Assembly (NCBI GenBank): GCA_031216445.1
Contig: CM062217.1
Span: forward strand, 24,855,001-24,919,000
Source of the DNA: Lateolabrax maculatus
Lineage: Eukaryota > Chordata > Actinopteri > Acropomatiformes > Lateolabracidae
Reading direction: 5' to 3'
DNA: 64,000 nucleotides
Positions 12,681 to 25,345 of the stretch are shown piece by piece. The stretch's first letter is position 1, and each line of letters begins with the position of its first letter. The notes beneath the pieces were generated by a model. It was given only the letters and a program-made list of their open reading frames with translations, was not told where the DNA came from and ran no database searches. The position numbers and the translations under genes were made by a program.

Positions 12681-15600
12681 GAATCACCCTGCAGTCTCTA
12701 CCTGAAGGTCCATATTATTTCAGTAAAACGGAGTAAATTTCAAATTGATCAAATTACTACAAGCAAATTGCCACACCTTGAACTTGGTGCCCTTGGGCCT
12801 GGAGTGTCTGGGGCCCTGCGGGATGCTTCCCTGCTTTGCCTGGTTGGTAATGCAGCCTCGTTGTTATGTCTCTCTGCAGTGGATGCTGCTCTCCTCTCCA
12901 CCACCGGTGTCAGGGCCCCATTCACGGCTCCCCGGGGGGACCTCTGGAATGACCATTTACAGGGTCTCACCCCTATAAATTGATTTCACCGATGGGGTCG
13001 CTGTCAAAGATCTTTTAATTACTGAAATAAACGTCTGTGGAGGTGTGGCGTTTTCCCTGATTGAAATATGTTTTTCTGCGCTGGTTACAAAGCTGTCGGT
13101 CAAAGCTGCACCGACTTTACAGTGGCAATAAAAAGCATTGGGGGGGGCTCTTACAAAACTGCCATACAGCAAAGTTTGACAGAGGAAAGAAGGAAAGCAA
13201 CTGCCTGAATCTGTGCCAGTAATTTGTTTAACACAGCCTCAGATTCATCAGTCTGTGATACATGCACACTGGGAAAGCTCAGCCAAGTCACAAAGTTTTA
13301 TCTTTTTATCGTTAAATACAGAAAAAAAAAAAAAGGACAGGAAGCCAAAACAGTGCTGCTGACGTTTTGACTGTCGGATCTGCCAGCATTTGTTTAGTCA
13401 GGTGAGTTGCCATAGCCACTGAACTCCTAAATTCATTTTCTGACAGGACCCAAAAACACACACAAAAAAAATAAGGTACGCAGTTTGTGTAAATAGCAGT
13501 GGTTTTAAAAGTAGCAGTCACTCCTGTCACCCACAGTAACGTGCATCAGGTGCATTGCTGAAATGTCTTTCCGTCTGATACCGAGAACAGTTTACATGTT
13601 GTTTCCCATCACCTTCTTCTTCACCTCTGGTGAATCCTCTCCACCATTTCTCCTTTCTACAACTTAATGGTCATGTTGAGGTGCCCCCATTCCATGTTAA
13701 CACCCACCTTTCAAACAGCAGTGGATGGAAATAATAACTATTATTATCATTTCTGCCACATAGTTGGACCTTGTAAACCGCGAAGAAGATCCAGGTGCTC
13801 GTAGTGCACCAGCCTTTGAACGTGAACGATCAAAGTCTGATGGGAGGGGTTGAAATGCACAAACACTGTCCTTTATTTTGTAGGTCCCCTGCATGGTCAA
13901 AAACAGTACCTGTGGCCCTGAGAGGTAAAAGTTAGCTAAGTAGTGGTGGCTTTTCTAATGAATGGCTAGTTAAAGCGAGCTGGAAGGCCACAGCCCATCC
14001 AGGCATCTTTAGTGAAGGTGTTAGTGTCAAGGCTGTGATTTAGAGGCAGGGCGTTGAAAGTGAACCAGCCTTTCAATTCTGTAGCTCACCACTCTATTAT
14101 TCAACTCCTTCCACTACAACACACAACCCAGCAGACTGCATGTCTCCAAGCATCTGTCTGGAGAAGATTTCAAGAATCCTTCCAGGAAGGTCAATGGCCT
14201 CCTGCTCCAGTAAGGGACAGTACGTCAATTATTTCAGAAGAGGGAGAAGTTTTTCTTCTTAAGTTTTACTTCTTCGGGAAAACAAAGGAGTGCGTTTTTA
14301 TTTTTTAATTCGGCCCTTCCTTTAAATATTTATTTAAAATAAAAAAGATGGCTTTTATGAATTATAAAGGCGCATTATGCCATATGGCAATCGCGATGTC
14401 AATAAAAATATATAGGCGAAAGCATGAGAACAAAGGTAACAAAAGCATTTCTACTGATACTTTTGCAAGTTCGAAACATCTGCATTGGTACATACTGCCT
14501 GCAGGAACTACACATATGCTCGCACTCTTAAGTCAGACAATTACAAAAACTCTCGCCTTCTCCCGCATGCCTGGCTTTTATGTATCACCAAATTTGTCAG
14601 CCATATAAACGGAAGCATTACAACCTTAACATACATACATTTCCACCATCTTATATATTAATGTTGGAATGGGGATACATTATTGCTTCTTATGGGTAAG
14701 TTTTACCAATATTGACATAGACTATAATTTAAATTTTGAATTGTTGGAAGGATAATGTATTTTTTTCAGTAACACTGGAGAGGGAAACTTATATACAGTC
14801 CCTACCAGAAGGGTGCAATTTCATGAAAGCGCAATTACGGCCTGAATCAGTTTAATATAAATAGTGCGGAAAGGGGTGGAAGAGCTTGTGACCCATTTTC
14901 CTGCTGCAATAAAGACATGTATCTTAATTTTCAAAATAGGTTACACACATCTGCGGGGTATTAAACACACAGCCGTGCCACTGGAGGGCCACAGATAGAA
15001 GGCCAAGTCTAAATTAGATGGCCTAAACCACCGAACATGATTTACATCCCTCTACATCACATGCAACAGGCCTTCATTTCGCAAAACAGCAACATCTGTG
15101 TAGCAGTCCGTTCAGAGCTCAGCTCATAAATTGAAGGTTCAGTGCAAAATGTGTGATAATGAGAACCATACAGGGGCTTTCTTCCTCTATGAGGGATTTT
15201 TTTGTTTTGCTCACCAAATGTCACTCAGTGGGGAAAACTCCTCACTTTATGCTACTGCAGCACTCTCAGTGTGAGCATGAGGCTCTAAAGAAAACAGTAG
15301 CTGCTGACAGGGAAAACACGGCCCCGGTGCTTCAGAGGATACTGCTTCCAGCAATGAAAATAAAGCCTCCTGTAAGTCCAGACCATTTAGAGACAGACGC
15401 CAACCGCAGGGCGATCTGAAAGGGATGAATGTTCTGACGGTTATAAAAACAGCCAAAGAATAGAGCTTTACAAGAACATCACTGCCAGCACAACCACCAG
15501 CACGCAGACAATGTGCATTATGGGTTAAATAACATATCTGTGGAACAGTAGAGAGATTTAGAAAGAAGAGCCTTTGTCTTTAAAGCACGAAAAGGACTTG

Positions 15601-15750
15601 GGTTGAATTAGTGCAATTTTATTGATTGTAAGGTCTTTTATTTAATGTATAATGCCATGTCTGTACATTCACAGGAAATCTCTATCACACCAGTGGAACC
15701 CTCATTCCTACTTCCACGGGCTCATATTAGAAAATGAATATGTAAAATAC
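12681..15750. other. No gene recognised
   Basis: Apart from the enhancer-like block at 14.3 kb, this holds short A and G runs and overlapping chance frames (12.7-13.2 kb) without supported exons. Confidence 0.5.
14340..14600. other. Candidate conserved non-coding block with palindrome
   Basis: It carries the 12-bp palindrome TGCCATATGGCA (14378-14389, an E-box CATATG) followed by AATCGCGATGTC and CAATAAAAATATATAGG. No repeat match was recognised. Confidence 0.25.
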
Positions 15751-16304
15751 ATTAAAGCTGCACTAATCAATATTTTTATATTAGCAATAAATTAAACGAA
15801 CACGGGTAATGTGAAAGGTGTCGCTTGTAGCTTAGAGAAAAACCCACAGAATTATTGCATAATTTGCAGTTCCCCTTAGCTCTATGCGTTTTAACATCTT
15901 TTAGCTCAGTGTTTTGGATTTCTGGCCACAGCTCTGTTGTTTTGGTTCAGTCTCGCCGTCTGTCTCGTCGTCCTCGTTTCCAACAGCAGCAGGCTGCGAG
16001 AAACTACCAGATGAACATAACGCGTCTAACAAGCTAACAAGACACATATTCCTCCCGGGAGATGGTTGAGACCAAACAGAGCTAGAAGGAGCGTGAATAT
16101 TGGATTTACACTAAGGAGGTCACCAGAAACTCCAAATACATTTTAATGTGGCCCCCGTGTCTGCTGGATGACTAATTAAGTGTAAATAAACACGTTAGCC
16201 GTGTAAGCTTTACAAGGCCATAATATGTCAACCATGAGTCATATTTAGCTTGTTGTGGAGTTCTACCCCCAAGCGCCCCAAAAAATGATTCATGCAGCTT
16301 TAAT
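15751..16304 (+). mobile_element. MITE-like element, family B, intact ends
   Basis: The 554-bp unit is bounded by a perfect 12-bp terminal inverted repeat, ATTAAAGCTGCA (15751-15762) and TGCAGCTTTAAT (16293-16304). The outer TTAA could be a TTAA target duplication. There is no coding capacity. Related copies are at 28.9, 46.1 and 56.4 kb. Confidence 0.75.
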
Positions 16305-16890
16305 TATTTGGAGAGACTCTGGGCCATATCAAGCTGCTTTTTTGTGTTTTCACCCCGTGTCTTCCCACTATACGCTGCCTGCCCGGCACCAAATGGCTGA
16401 CTGACAAAGATAGCAACTAACAAGTGAACATAGTGGATTATTAAGCTGCCAGAAAGAGTTGTTGCTCCATGTCTGCTGGATGCGTTAAGTTTTCCATGTT
16501 CGTAACAGCCTCTTTATAAGATGATTATATGTAAAAAAAATAAAATAAATAATAATAATAATAAAATAAAATTATTTCTTGCTTTTAGACAAGCATATAC
16601 ATTTAGAAATATTCTTTTGACACTGTTGAAGTAGTCACTTTTCACCATTTTGAATCTTGCGCCTACTTTGATCTGGTTTCACTTCACAAATCTGTTTATA
16701 CTGTATTATTTTGCTCAGTATTTTTTTTCATTTTAAATCTTGCCAACAGTTGACATTGACCTAAATACTCCATCACAAAAAACCTGCAAAAAATAAATGT
16801 GGAGCATTCAGCCTTTATGTTACTGTGAATGAAAAGCTCAGATCCTGTTTCATTTTGAATGTACAGTTGTTCACAATCCAGACTCCAGAA

Positions 16891-17109
16891 TCACTTCCCC
16901 TGAAGTGAGGCACTGAATAGCTCTTTGGCACAACTATAGCTCCTCTGTTGCTTTTCACAGCAAAGTGCCTTCACAAATGCCCTATTCATGTTTTTTAGTG
17001 TTGCAAAGCATACCTGGTACTTTTCTTCTTTCAAGTATGACTTGGCTTTGGCTTGGCTCAGTTTGTCAATTTCAATTAAGTCCTCAGTGTAAGGAATGGC
17101 CATAATCAC
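16891..17109 (-). other. Unassigned open frame or exon-like fragment
   Basis: A 72-codon frame starts MIMAIPYTEDLIEIDKLSQA and is rich in Lys, Glu and Ser. It looks more protein-like than neighbouring random frames. A good donor-like sequence, TACCAG|gtatgc, lies inside it (after KEEKYQ). I do not recognise the family. It could be an exon of an unknown gene, a decayed retrocopy, or part of a repeat. There is no acceptor or partner exon I could support. Confidence 0.2.
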
Positions 17110-17534
17110 ATTTGAGCGTGCAGTGGGTTGTATTAATAAAGGAAACTTTGAATTGTGGATCCTTATCCTGAAGATCCATTACAGTTAATCAAATAAAGCT
17201 GCATGAAATTATGACCCTACCCCTCATATTCCAAAATGCACATACAGCTCATCTACTAAACATTGTGCAGTTTTTAAGTCCCTCAAAATTATAAGAATGA
17301 CATAATTGTGCTCTTATTTTACATTTAGTGCCATGCAAAAACCTTCCAATAGTAAGTATTTGTTTCTTGGAAATGTAGATGATAAGTTGATGAAAGACAA
17401 AAAGGTCATGAAAAGGTTCATTATAGATTCAGCATGAATACCATCAAATGTTCAGATGTTACTGGGATTCTTCCCAATGTTCACATTAACCACATCTACA
17501 CAATAAATAAAAAAAACATTTAATTGAAACGTTA

Positions 17535-17652
17535 CGTTGAGGTGGTTCGGGCATCTGATCAGGATGCCTCCTGTGTATGTCCAGAATACCTTGCTTAGCC
17601 TGCTGCCACTGTGACATGGCCCCGGATAAGCGGAAGAAAATGGATGGATTAA
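17535..17652 (+). mobile_element. RTE-type LINE 3'-end fragment
   Basis: GAGGTGGTTCGGGCATCTGA, then CTTAGCCTGCTGCCAC, then CCCCGGATAAGCGG...AAATGGATGGAT: the recognised 3' end of an abundant fish LINE (Rex3/RTE-like), with an internal deletion. Confidence 0.65.
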
Positions 17653-20600
17653 GAATCATTCTAAATATAAAAACTTGCTTGTAATCTTTTATAGAAATCT
17701 TTAATTTTAAGGACTCTTGAGTTCTGTCCTTTAGAAAAATAGAAACAATTGAACATGTATTTAAATACATAGTTACTAATCCTTTAGCAATTTAAGATTT
17801 TTATGAAAAATGTCCCAAACACATTGTTATTCCCTTACATGACTGTGAGGGAAATATCTTATATAAGCTTTTTTTCTTGCATGTTTCAACATATTGAAAC
17901 ATATATAATGTCAAAACAATGTATGATGGGTATGGGTAGGGCATTTTGTGGAGGGGGGCAGGATTGTATTTTCCTACACTTTGGTCACTGCAGTCAGCAA
18001 TGAAGAATCACACTTAGGCTTTGCCAAAAGTTACTTTTAGCCAACTCCAACTTTTTTTACCAAAACTATTTGACTCATAAGTCGAAGTTTCGGACCATTT
18101 CTAAGCAGCTCTGTACATACAAGCCCAGATTCTTTTTTCCCACCCTTGTGGTCTGTCTAAAATGACAATTCTTCATTCACGCTATGAATACCGTGGCTGT
18201 AAGAAATGAATACTAGATTACAGTGAATACTTTGCTGTGGCTGTCACTGTTTTGCCCCATCACACAGGCTATTAATATGCAGAAAAGAAAATATTTCCAT
18301 TTGACTAAGGAACATTTGGATGCATTCTAGACCAATTCCCAGTTTAAGGAGCTCTCTAACCACAAATCGAAAACATCCAGACCTCCGTGTCGTTTAATTT
18401 GCCCGTCTCAGTTTCCTGATGTAAAGAAAAACAGTACGCTACTTAAAAGTCAATGTCTTCACCACTCATAATGATTACAAAGCCCTTGTGCATGTGGTAT
18501 TTGAGGAATATTGTAAGAGCGTGAGCTCTCAGTGCCAACGCTCTGGAGAACATTCCTTGTTATAAATGAAAAATTGCTTCTACAGAGTGTCTTCAGACAG
18601 CTGCTTTATCATCCCAGTTCCCGAGAGATAAGATGCCTAACTCGTCTTCTCCCGATCACGATGTTGTCCACCAACCCAGTCTGGAGAAACAATGACTTGT
18701 GGAAAGGCACAGTGCCACCTGTGGTTTCTTACTCATGCATCTGTGCAGTAATATGGCCCGGGTAGCCATTTGGTAGCTGTGCTCCCTGGGGAGTCACCAG
18801 GCCCCATCAGGGATACTTCATGGTTTCTCCACAGCCCTGCTGCCCGTGGAGGTGAACCCTAACATGACCCTAGCCTAACGTTCCGCCAACTGGTTCAAAA
18901 GGTCAGCCATGTGCTCCCATGATGAGGCTGTCACATTTTGGCCTGGGGGGGGGGGGGATCCTGGTGGTGGTAGAGCCAAGCTGTACCGTACCAAGCCACA
19001 CAAAACAATCACAAGAATGCCCCACAGACAAGGGGGGAAGAAGATCTGATAGTTTGTGCAACGTTTCAATATCATGGAGATATAAGGAAAAGCTAAATAC
19101 AAACTGCACGTTTGTATTTGACAGCCTGCCTCCAGATGTTTGAGAAACGCCTGTCTGTGCAGTTTATGGAAAAAGCCATTCATAAGAAAACCCAGGAAGC
19201 TTTCTTGACATTACTGATGGGGTTGCCATGGCACCAGGCTCAGTGTTCGAGGTGTGGATGGAGTCCGACCTCCCGTCATCTCCAGTTTGTTCCATTACAA
19301 CCTGGCCGCTGACTACATCTGTTTCAAAGCGTGTGCCTGTGTGTGTTTGCAAGGACTAATGAAGGACATTATGAGAATGTGTGCGTCCACCACATCGGCA
19401 GGGGGAAGCGAAACCATGAGATGAAGTCTGGAAGTGAGCTAAGGCCACCAGAATGTGGGTTACACTGTTAAATAATTAAACATAAAAGGGGCTCCTCTGG
19501 GTTTTGTGGGAATCCGTGATTTTGTTTTTTCCCCCACTACAGGAGTTTTCCAGCCGTGGGCCCCATGTTAATCATGGGTTAAAGAGTGTTTCTGAGTGAT
19601 GCATGAACATGGCGAATCAGCTACTGTTCATTTAACTGTAAGCTGAGGTACCTCTGTAGACCCTCAGTGACCACATTGAAAAACTGATCCTCTAATTCAC
19701 AGACAAGCGTGAGGTGAGGATGAGCACTCACTGCTGTGAAAACAATGCGCGCCCGCTTGATCTGTCAGCCGGGGTGAACTTTGACCACGTTGACCCGGAG
19801 CTAAGTTGTAAACTACCTGATGTGCCACTGGTGAGTCTCAGCTAAAAGGAAGCAAACACGTACAACTTTTCCATCTTAGCTGAAAAAAAACAAAAAACAG
19901 CACTTTTGGGTTAACAGACTTATCAAGGTTCAGTTCAAAGTAAGGGCCGATGGGGGGGGGCTCAGAAGCAGCCCTGCCGCTCAGCAGGTAACTCTTTACC
20001 GTAATGATGAACAACACAGCAGGTAGGAACAGCGAGAGCCCAGCGGCATCTTCTGAATGCCATTCTCTATTTCCATTGAGTAGTAAAACAGCTGCTGGCC
20101 CAGAGACAAATAGACCAGAGAACACACAGTGCGGTGTGTCTTCTCGGGGGCCCCTGAAGCAATAACAATAAGTGATGTGGCGCAGAGTGATCTAAGACAG
20201 ACATAAGAACTGAGTATAGTCCAGTATGTCTCTGCCAACACAGATACCAGAGGGAATGAGATAGTAAAACTCAATATATATATGGACTCTAAAAAAACTT
20301 AAAAATATAACTTTTCAAAGAGTTAATAGCCAAACTCTCACTGCAGATAAAATGTTTTGACACATATTTCAAAGTACATCTATTTATCATTGTTGTTGCT
20401 CCCAGGATAAAGCTGTTCTCTAGTGAGAGTGCCACAATGTTTTCCCTTAGGGAAGTCAGCCTCTTGATTTTCTTCCTGAGAAGGTAGATTTCAGGTGTAG
20501 AAAGGAAAGAGGAACAGTATCACACTTCAGAAGTAGTTGTTGTTGAATTAGTGTGTTGAGTGTAGAGTGTAATTGCATTTCTATCCTACCGTGGCCCTGA

Positions 20601-21730
20601 GAGCTCAACGCACTGCAGCTTAGGAAAACACGGGAAAACAGACAAAACACAAGCACATTTGAAAAAAATTCAGTGTCACAAGTATTGTGGTTTGACTCGA
20701 ACTCTTTCAATCCGTCACCTTGTTGTGTCCTCTTCTTCTGCAGTGGTTTTAATGGCACACGACTTGAGAATTAACACCATCAACTGCTGATCTCGATGTG
20801 CCCAGCTCCTAATGCTCACATTAACAGTAGTGGATTTGCAACGATTTGCTCTAAATTTGGAAGAGATTCACTTATAGTATAGTGAAGTATAGTGAAAATA
20901 TGTTTTCAAAGGTAACTTGAGGCTCATTTGATTTTTGAATTTGGGTGACAACAATATAATTCAAGGTAGCACTAATATGTAGATTTTCAGGTCAAGAAAA
21001 CATCATCTAGATCGAAACTTCAAAGTACAAAGTTGCAAGAGTTATTGTGTCTTGCTGGAACTTGTGGCTGTATTTCGCCTCCTGCATAAAGGTTAAAGGA
21101 GTCACATCCCCGTCCTGCAGTGTAAATGAACTCAGCAGGGAGATTCCTCAGTGGCCACCCACTGGTTACCTTTGAGATGGAGAACGGCTGTTTGTGTATC
21201 TGAATGAGGAAACACAAGGGCCCTCCTTGTAGACCTCTTCACCAACACTGGGCTTACAGAGAAATCAGACCGTGGTTTGGAAACTGTAGACTCAGAGGAC
21301 GAGGGTAAGTGGTTACAATGATGTCATCGAGAGAAAAATGGATGAAGGCTGCTACCCACAATGCCTGATCATGATGGGTTATAGTGACCATGCTGAGGAG
21401 GTGACGGGGGGAGAGCAGGAGTGGATGGATGGATGGATGGAATAAAATGTGTGTTAATCACTCTCCTCACCTGTCAATTTATCTTCCCCCTTTGCATCTC
21501 TAATGATGCACACAGGTACAGTGAATCACACAGAGTGACATTGGGTGTATACAGAGATAAAAATACACTGAAGAGATAAAGAGATAACAGTTCTGGTAAT
21601 CATACATGAAACAGGATGGTATGAAAAAATAAGAAAAAAGGAACATTGTCACTCCCATTTGTGTAGGTGCTTCAGTGAAAACTACGACAAGCCTGCCCTC
21701 TACTGAGCAACATGATACAAACCTCCCCTG
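17653..21730. other. No gene recognised
   Basis: Unique-looking sequence with a 13-bp G run near 18944 and a (TGGA)n run at 21.4 kb. Frames of about 100 codons near 18.9-19.2, 19.8-20.3 and 20.5-20.8 kb have low-complexity or hydrophobic translations with no domain. Confidence 0.5.
21422..21440. repeat. (TGGA)n microsatellite
   Basis: Four to five TGGA units in tandem, a possible leftover of a LINE tail. Confidence 0.8.
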
Positions 21731-22122
21731 GAGCTGTAGAGTCCGGATCTGTGGCTGCAGGTCGTCTACTGTCCCCATGTTCCTGCTCCACACTCACTGC
21801 TGCAGTTGTTATTATTATTAGTCTGATTTGTTGTCTCTCCTCCTGCTCTGTCTCCCCTCTCCCCCTCTCTCCTCCCCTTTCAACCCAACTGGGTCGATGC
21901 AGATGGCCGCCCACCCGGAGCCTGGTTCTGCTCGAGGTTTCTACCTGTTAAAAGGGAGTTTTTCCTCGCCACTGTCACCAAGTGCTGCTCATGGTGGGAA
22001 CTGTTGGGTCTCTGTAAATAATATTTTAAAGAGTATGGTCTAGACCTACTCTATGTGAAAGCGTCTTGAGATAACTTTTGTTATGATTTGGCGCTATACA
22101 AATAAAATTGACTTGACTTGAC
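21731..22122 (+). mobile_element. Retroposon 3'-end fragment, family F (LINE-tail type)
   Basis: This is the common fish sequence ending in GGCGCTATACAAATAAAATT plus a short TTGAC repeat tail. The body includes CTGTTAAAAGGGAGTTTTTC and AGTGCTGCTCATG blocks. It is a non-coding 3' part of a non-LTR element with no target duplication recognised. An inverted second copy is at 44.75 kb. Confidence 0.7.
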
Positions 22123-23559
22123 TCCTCAGACACAGTACAAAATGTGTGCAAGAGCTGGATAAAGTCTTTTTCCATCAGTTTGATGAATCAACAAAGGAAT
22201 ATTGAAAAACTTTCAGCCATTAGTTAATGATAGAGGATTCAGTCTCTCATCTTTAAGTCGAGTTAAAATAAATTAACATGTTTAAGAAAATTCCCAGCAC
22301 CTTTCAATGAAAAATGTAAAACAAGAAATATGATGGAAAATGATGTAATAATCTGTAATGATGAAGAGAAAAAGCAGGTCTGACTTCGGTAATGCAATGC
22401 AGGGCATACATTTCAGTTGTTGCTCTTGTTTTCCTTTGTTGGGGATCAGATGAGAAAGCAGAGTTTAAATAGCCAAAAAACAAAATGTGTTAATTCTCAA
22501 CTGCTGAAGTAACTCGTAAACAGGGATATGAATAAACAGGTTTCTGACTTTCCATTGGAACACTATATACCGAATATAATCAAATCCGGAATAAGACTCC
22601 AAACCAGGATACTGACGTGCATGTAAAAGTACTCGATGAGCTCTACACCAAGATGTCATCATTATACTGCTAATCTGTGGTATGAGCATGAGTTTCCAGA
22701 TGTGACGTCGCCACATCGAAGTCAACGGGGCATGAAACATGAGCAGTCAGGCAATCAAACATGATGTGAACAATACAACGGGTTACCCATTTTATTTATT
22801 TTTAACTGTTAGTCTTCATTTTTTCTTCCACATAAATCTGACTATTTGTTTCCAACCTGTCTGATCATCTGAATGCTCATGTTCTTGCCCAGTTTGAATT
22901 ATTTTTAGCAATGTCACCTCCTGACCAGATCTTTGCACTAACTTGGTGAGTATAGTGTTATTATTACTGATGGGAATGATGGCCATGCAATCAAAAGAAG
23001 ACCTAAGTCATAATAAACTGGAATTATCCAAGATAATGAAAGGGAAGTACTGTCTATATTTTTGTTATTGTCAACAAATCCACATACATAGTTTTTCCTC
23101 CGTTCCACAGAGCTCCACTGTCGTCCAAAAACTATTAAGAAAACATCAATGAGCTGCACTGCTGCACTGAGTGACATGTTCTTTCATAACCATGAACACA
23201 TATACTGTAGTTTATTTTGACTCAATCCCACATACATCGTCCTGCTACTACATATATATATAAATACTCACAAGAGCACCAAATGTGTATAGTCCTCAAC
23301 AAGTGCACAACATCCCTTCTGTTTAAGTAGCATTTGGTTAAAAACTACAGTGTCATGGTGTTTAGGGTATTATTTAGCTTTTTATACAATTTTAACTGGT
23401 TTTCTTATTTTCAAAAATGTGATTTGACAAAATACATAGAGCCGAGTCAGATCCTTTCTCCTCTCACTCTATCCATAGTATATTTCCAGGCATTTCTTAC
23501 CCTTGAGTAATACTCTCACAATGACACTGATGAATCAATACCGAGGGCTAGCTCTGCCC

Positions 23560-23850
23560 TCAGACTGGTTTTAGGGATTTACAGCTAAGGCGTGTCCCAC
23601 AATGCCTCTGGGTAGAGGAAATTCTCTTTCCACGATATCCGTCGTGCTAATCCACATATTAGACCGCATGTCCCGGCTCAGCTCACTGACTGCAGAAGGC
23701 ATTATTAAGATTCTCATCGCTTGCACCCTGCGAATCGGCTGGTAATGGTTCGTGACAATGCTGGGTTATCACACGTCTGAGCTGTTGGTCTTAACCGCAC
23801 AGCCTGGGCTGTTTGTCAGTGTTATCTCAGACATGTCAATTTGAGCCCCA
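23560..23850. other. Candidate conserved non-coding block
   Basis: A repeat-free sequence including GTGCTAATCCACATATTAGA, GGCATTATTAAGATTC and GGCTGGTAATGG. Texture only. Confidence 0.25.
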
Positions 23851-24326
23851 CGTTCAGTCAAGGTATGGTCAACCTAGGTATGGCAGGGTTGATCTGTGGT
23901 TGGCTTGTGGTCTTCCACTAGGGTCTACACTGAAATTTAGTTCAGCCATTCATGTTCATGTGCAAGGAAGCCTCTGTTGAAAGAAGAATCTCCCCATTCC
24001 AGAACTACACTGGATCCACATTTCTGTTAACCACGCTTATATTCTTTTAATGAAGTCTGCACCCAGTGAAGGTCTTTCTCAATTCTCTTTCCAGCTTGTA
24101 TGGTTTAAGGCAGCATGTTAGCCTGGATCAGGGGAGAATGGGAGGGCGCGCTGCACAAAGGTCAGCCTGTGTGGACAGCCATACTGTAGCTTCATTCATG
24201 GAAACGGCAGGTAATGTTTCCTCATCCTTAAGACGAACGGAGTGCCTGTCACTGGTCGTTTCCTCTGTCCTGGTGGTGCCGGCTGCTCCACACGATCTGT
24301 CTTTGAAGCTTTGTATGCGCAAGAAG

Positions 24327-24350
24327 AAAAAAAAAAAAAAAAAAAAAAAA
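24327..24350. repeat. 24-bp poly-A tract
   Basis: An uninterrupted A run following AAGAAG. No upstream AATAAA or retroposed gene is visible, so it is treated as a simple repeat. Confidence 0.9.
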
Positions 24351-24984
24351 GGATCTTTGTAAAGGCCACTTCATACTTAACTGCTGACCTACGTGACCTT
24401 AAACCTGCTTTTCTTATTTCTTGTTTCTTAAACATTTAAGATATAAGCATTTGACAGCAACAATAAATTACCTTTAATTTCTAAAAGAGAGAACATTGAA
24501 ATACACCATCCAAGGTATTATTTGTCAATGGATGTCATTCCCGTTTATGCTTACTGCCACAGAATATGATTTACTGCCTGATCTTCAATTACAAAGGCAG
24601 GAGGAAGTCTGCCAGTGGGACAAGGGGAGATCTTTACCAGATGTGTGGAAGACATGAGCTGGTTGGAGTTCCAGAGGACTGACTAAAAACCACTGCTAGC
24701 AGGATGATGTAATGAGGAGCCGGTCACGTTGGTCCTCTGACATCTTGGATGAGATCAAGAGGAGCTTCTTTGTTTGTCAATGAGTTCATGTTGCCGTTGT
24801 GACCTTCCTGTTGAGTGATCAGCAGCAAAATAAAAATGGAGTCGCTGGTAAAAAAAAAATATATACAAAAATTCATTTGTGGATAAATGTGACTCTATGC
24901 TTACATTTAATAGACTATTCATTCACTTCTTATTTTGCTAAAATAATTCAATAAGCAAAATATGTGTAGCAGAACTTTCCTTCC

Positions 24985-25345
24985 TTTCCTACCCTATTAG
25001 TCAACTCCTCAGATTTATTTTGGGCCCCTTTAGAGGGACCAGACCCCCAGGTTGGGAACCCCAGGACTAAACTACTTAATACACAATTAAGTAGTTTAAA
25101 TTAGAGCCTGCAGTAAAATGCTGCTCTAACAGTGAGGCATCATTATTAACAATAGAACAATGTCATATAGAATACTTAGTGCAGAAAGTACTTTTGATAC
25201 TTTGATTATTTGCTGAAAGTACTTTTACTTACAGTAGGATTTTGAATGCAGGACTTTTACTTGTAACTGAGTATTTTTTACATCATTGTTTTGGTATTTG
25301 TACTTCAGTAAAGGATTTGATTTCTTCTTCCACTACTCTGCTTTT
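24985..25345 (+). repeat. Dispersed fish repeat, family D (AAGTACTTTTACTT type)
   Basis: Landmarks: TTTTGAATGCAGGACTTTTA, CTTGTAACTGAGTATTTTTT, TACTTCAGTAAAGGATTTGA and CTTCTTCCACTAC, a common acanthomorph interspersed repeat with a GTTGGGAACCCCAGG module in front. Confidence 0.65.

Noticed and set aside
24066..24362. Poly-lysine-ending frame before the A24 tract, a possible retrocopy
   Set aside because: The lysines are just the A run; no poly(A) signal, homologous body or target duplication was seen.
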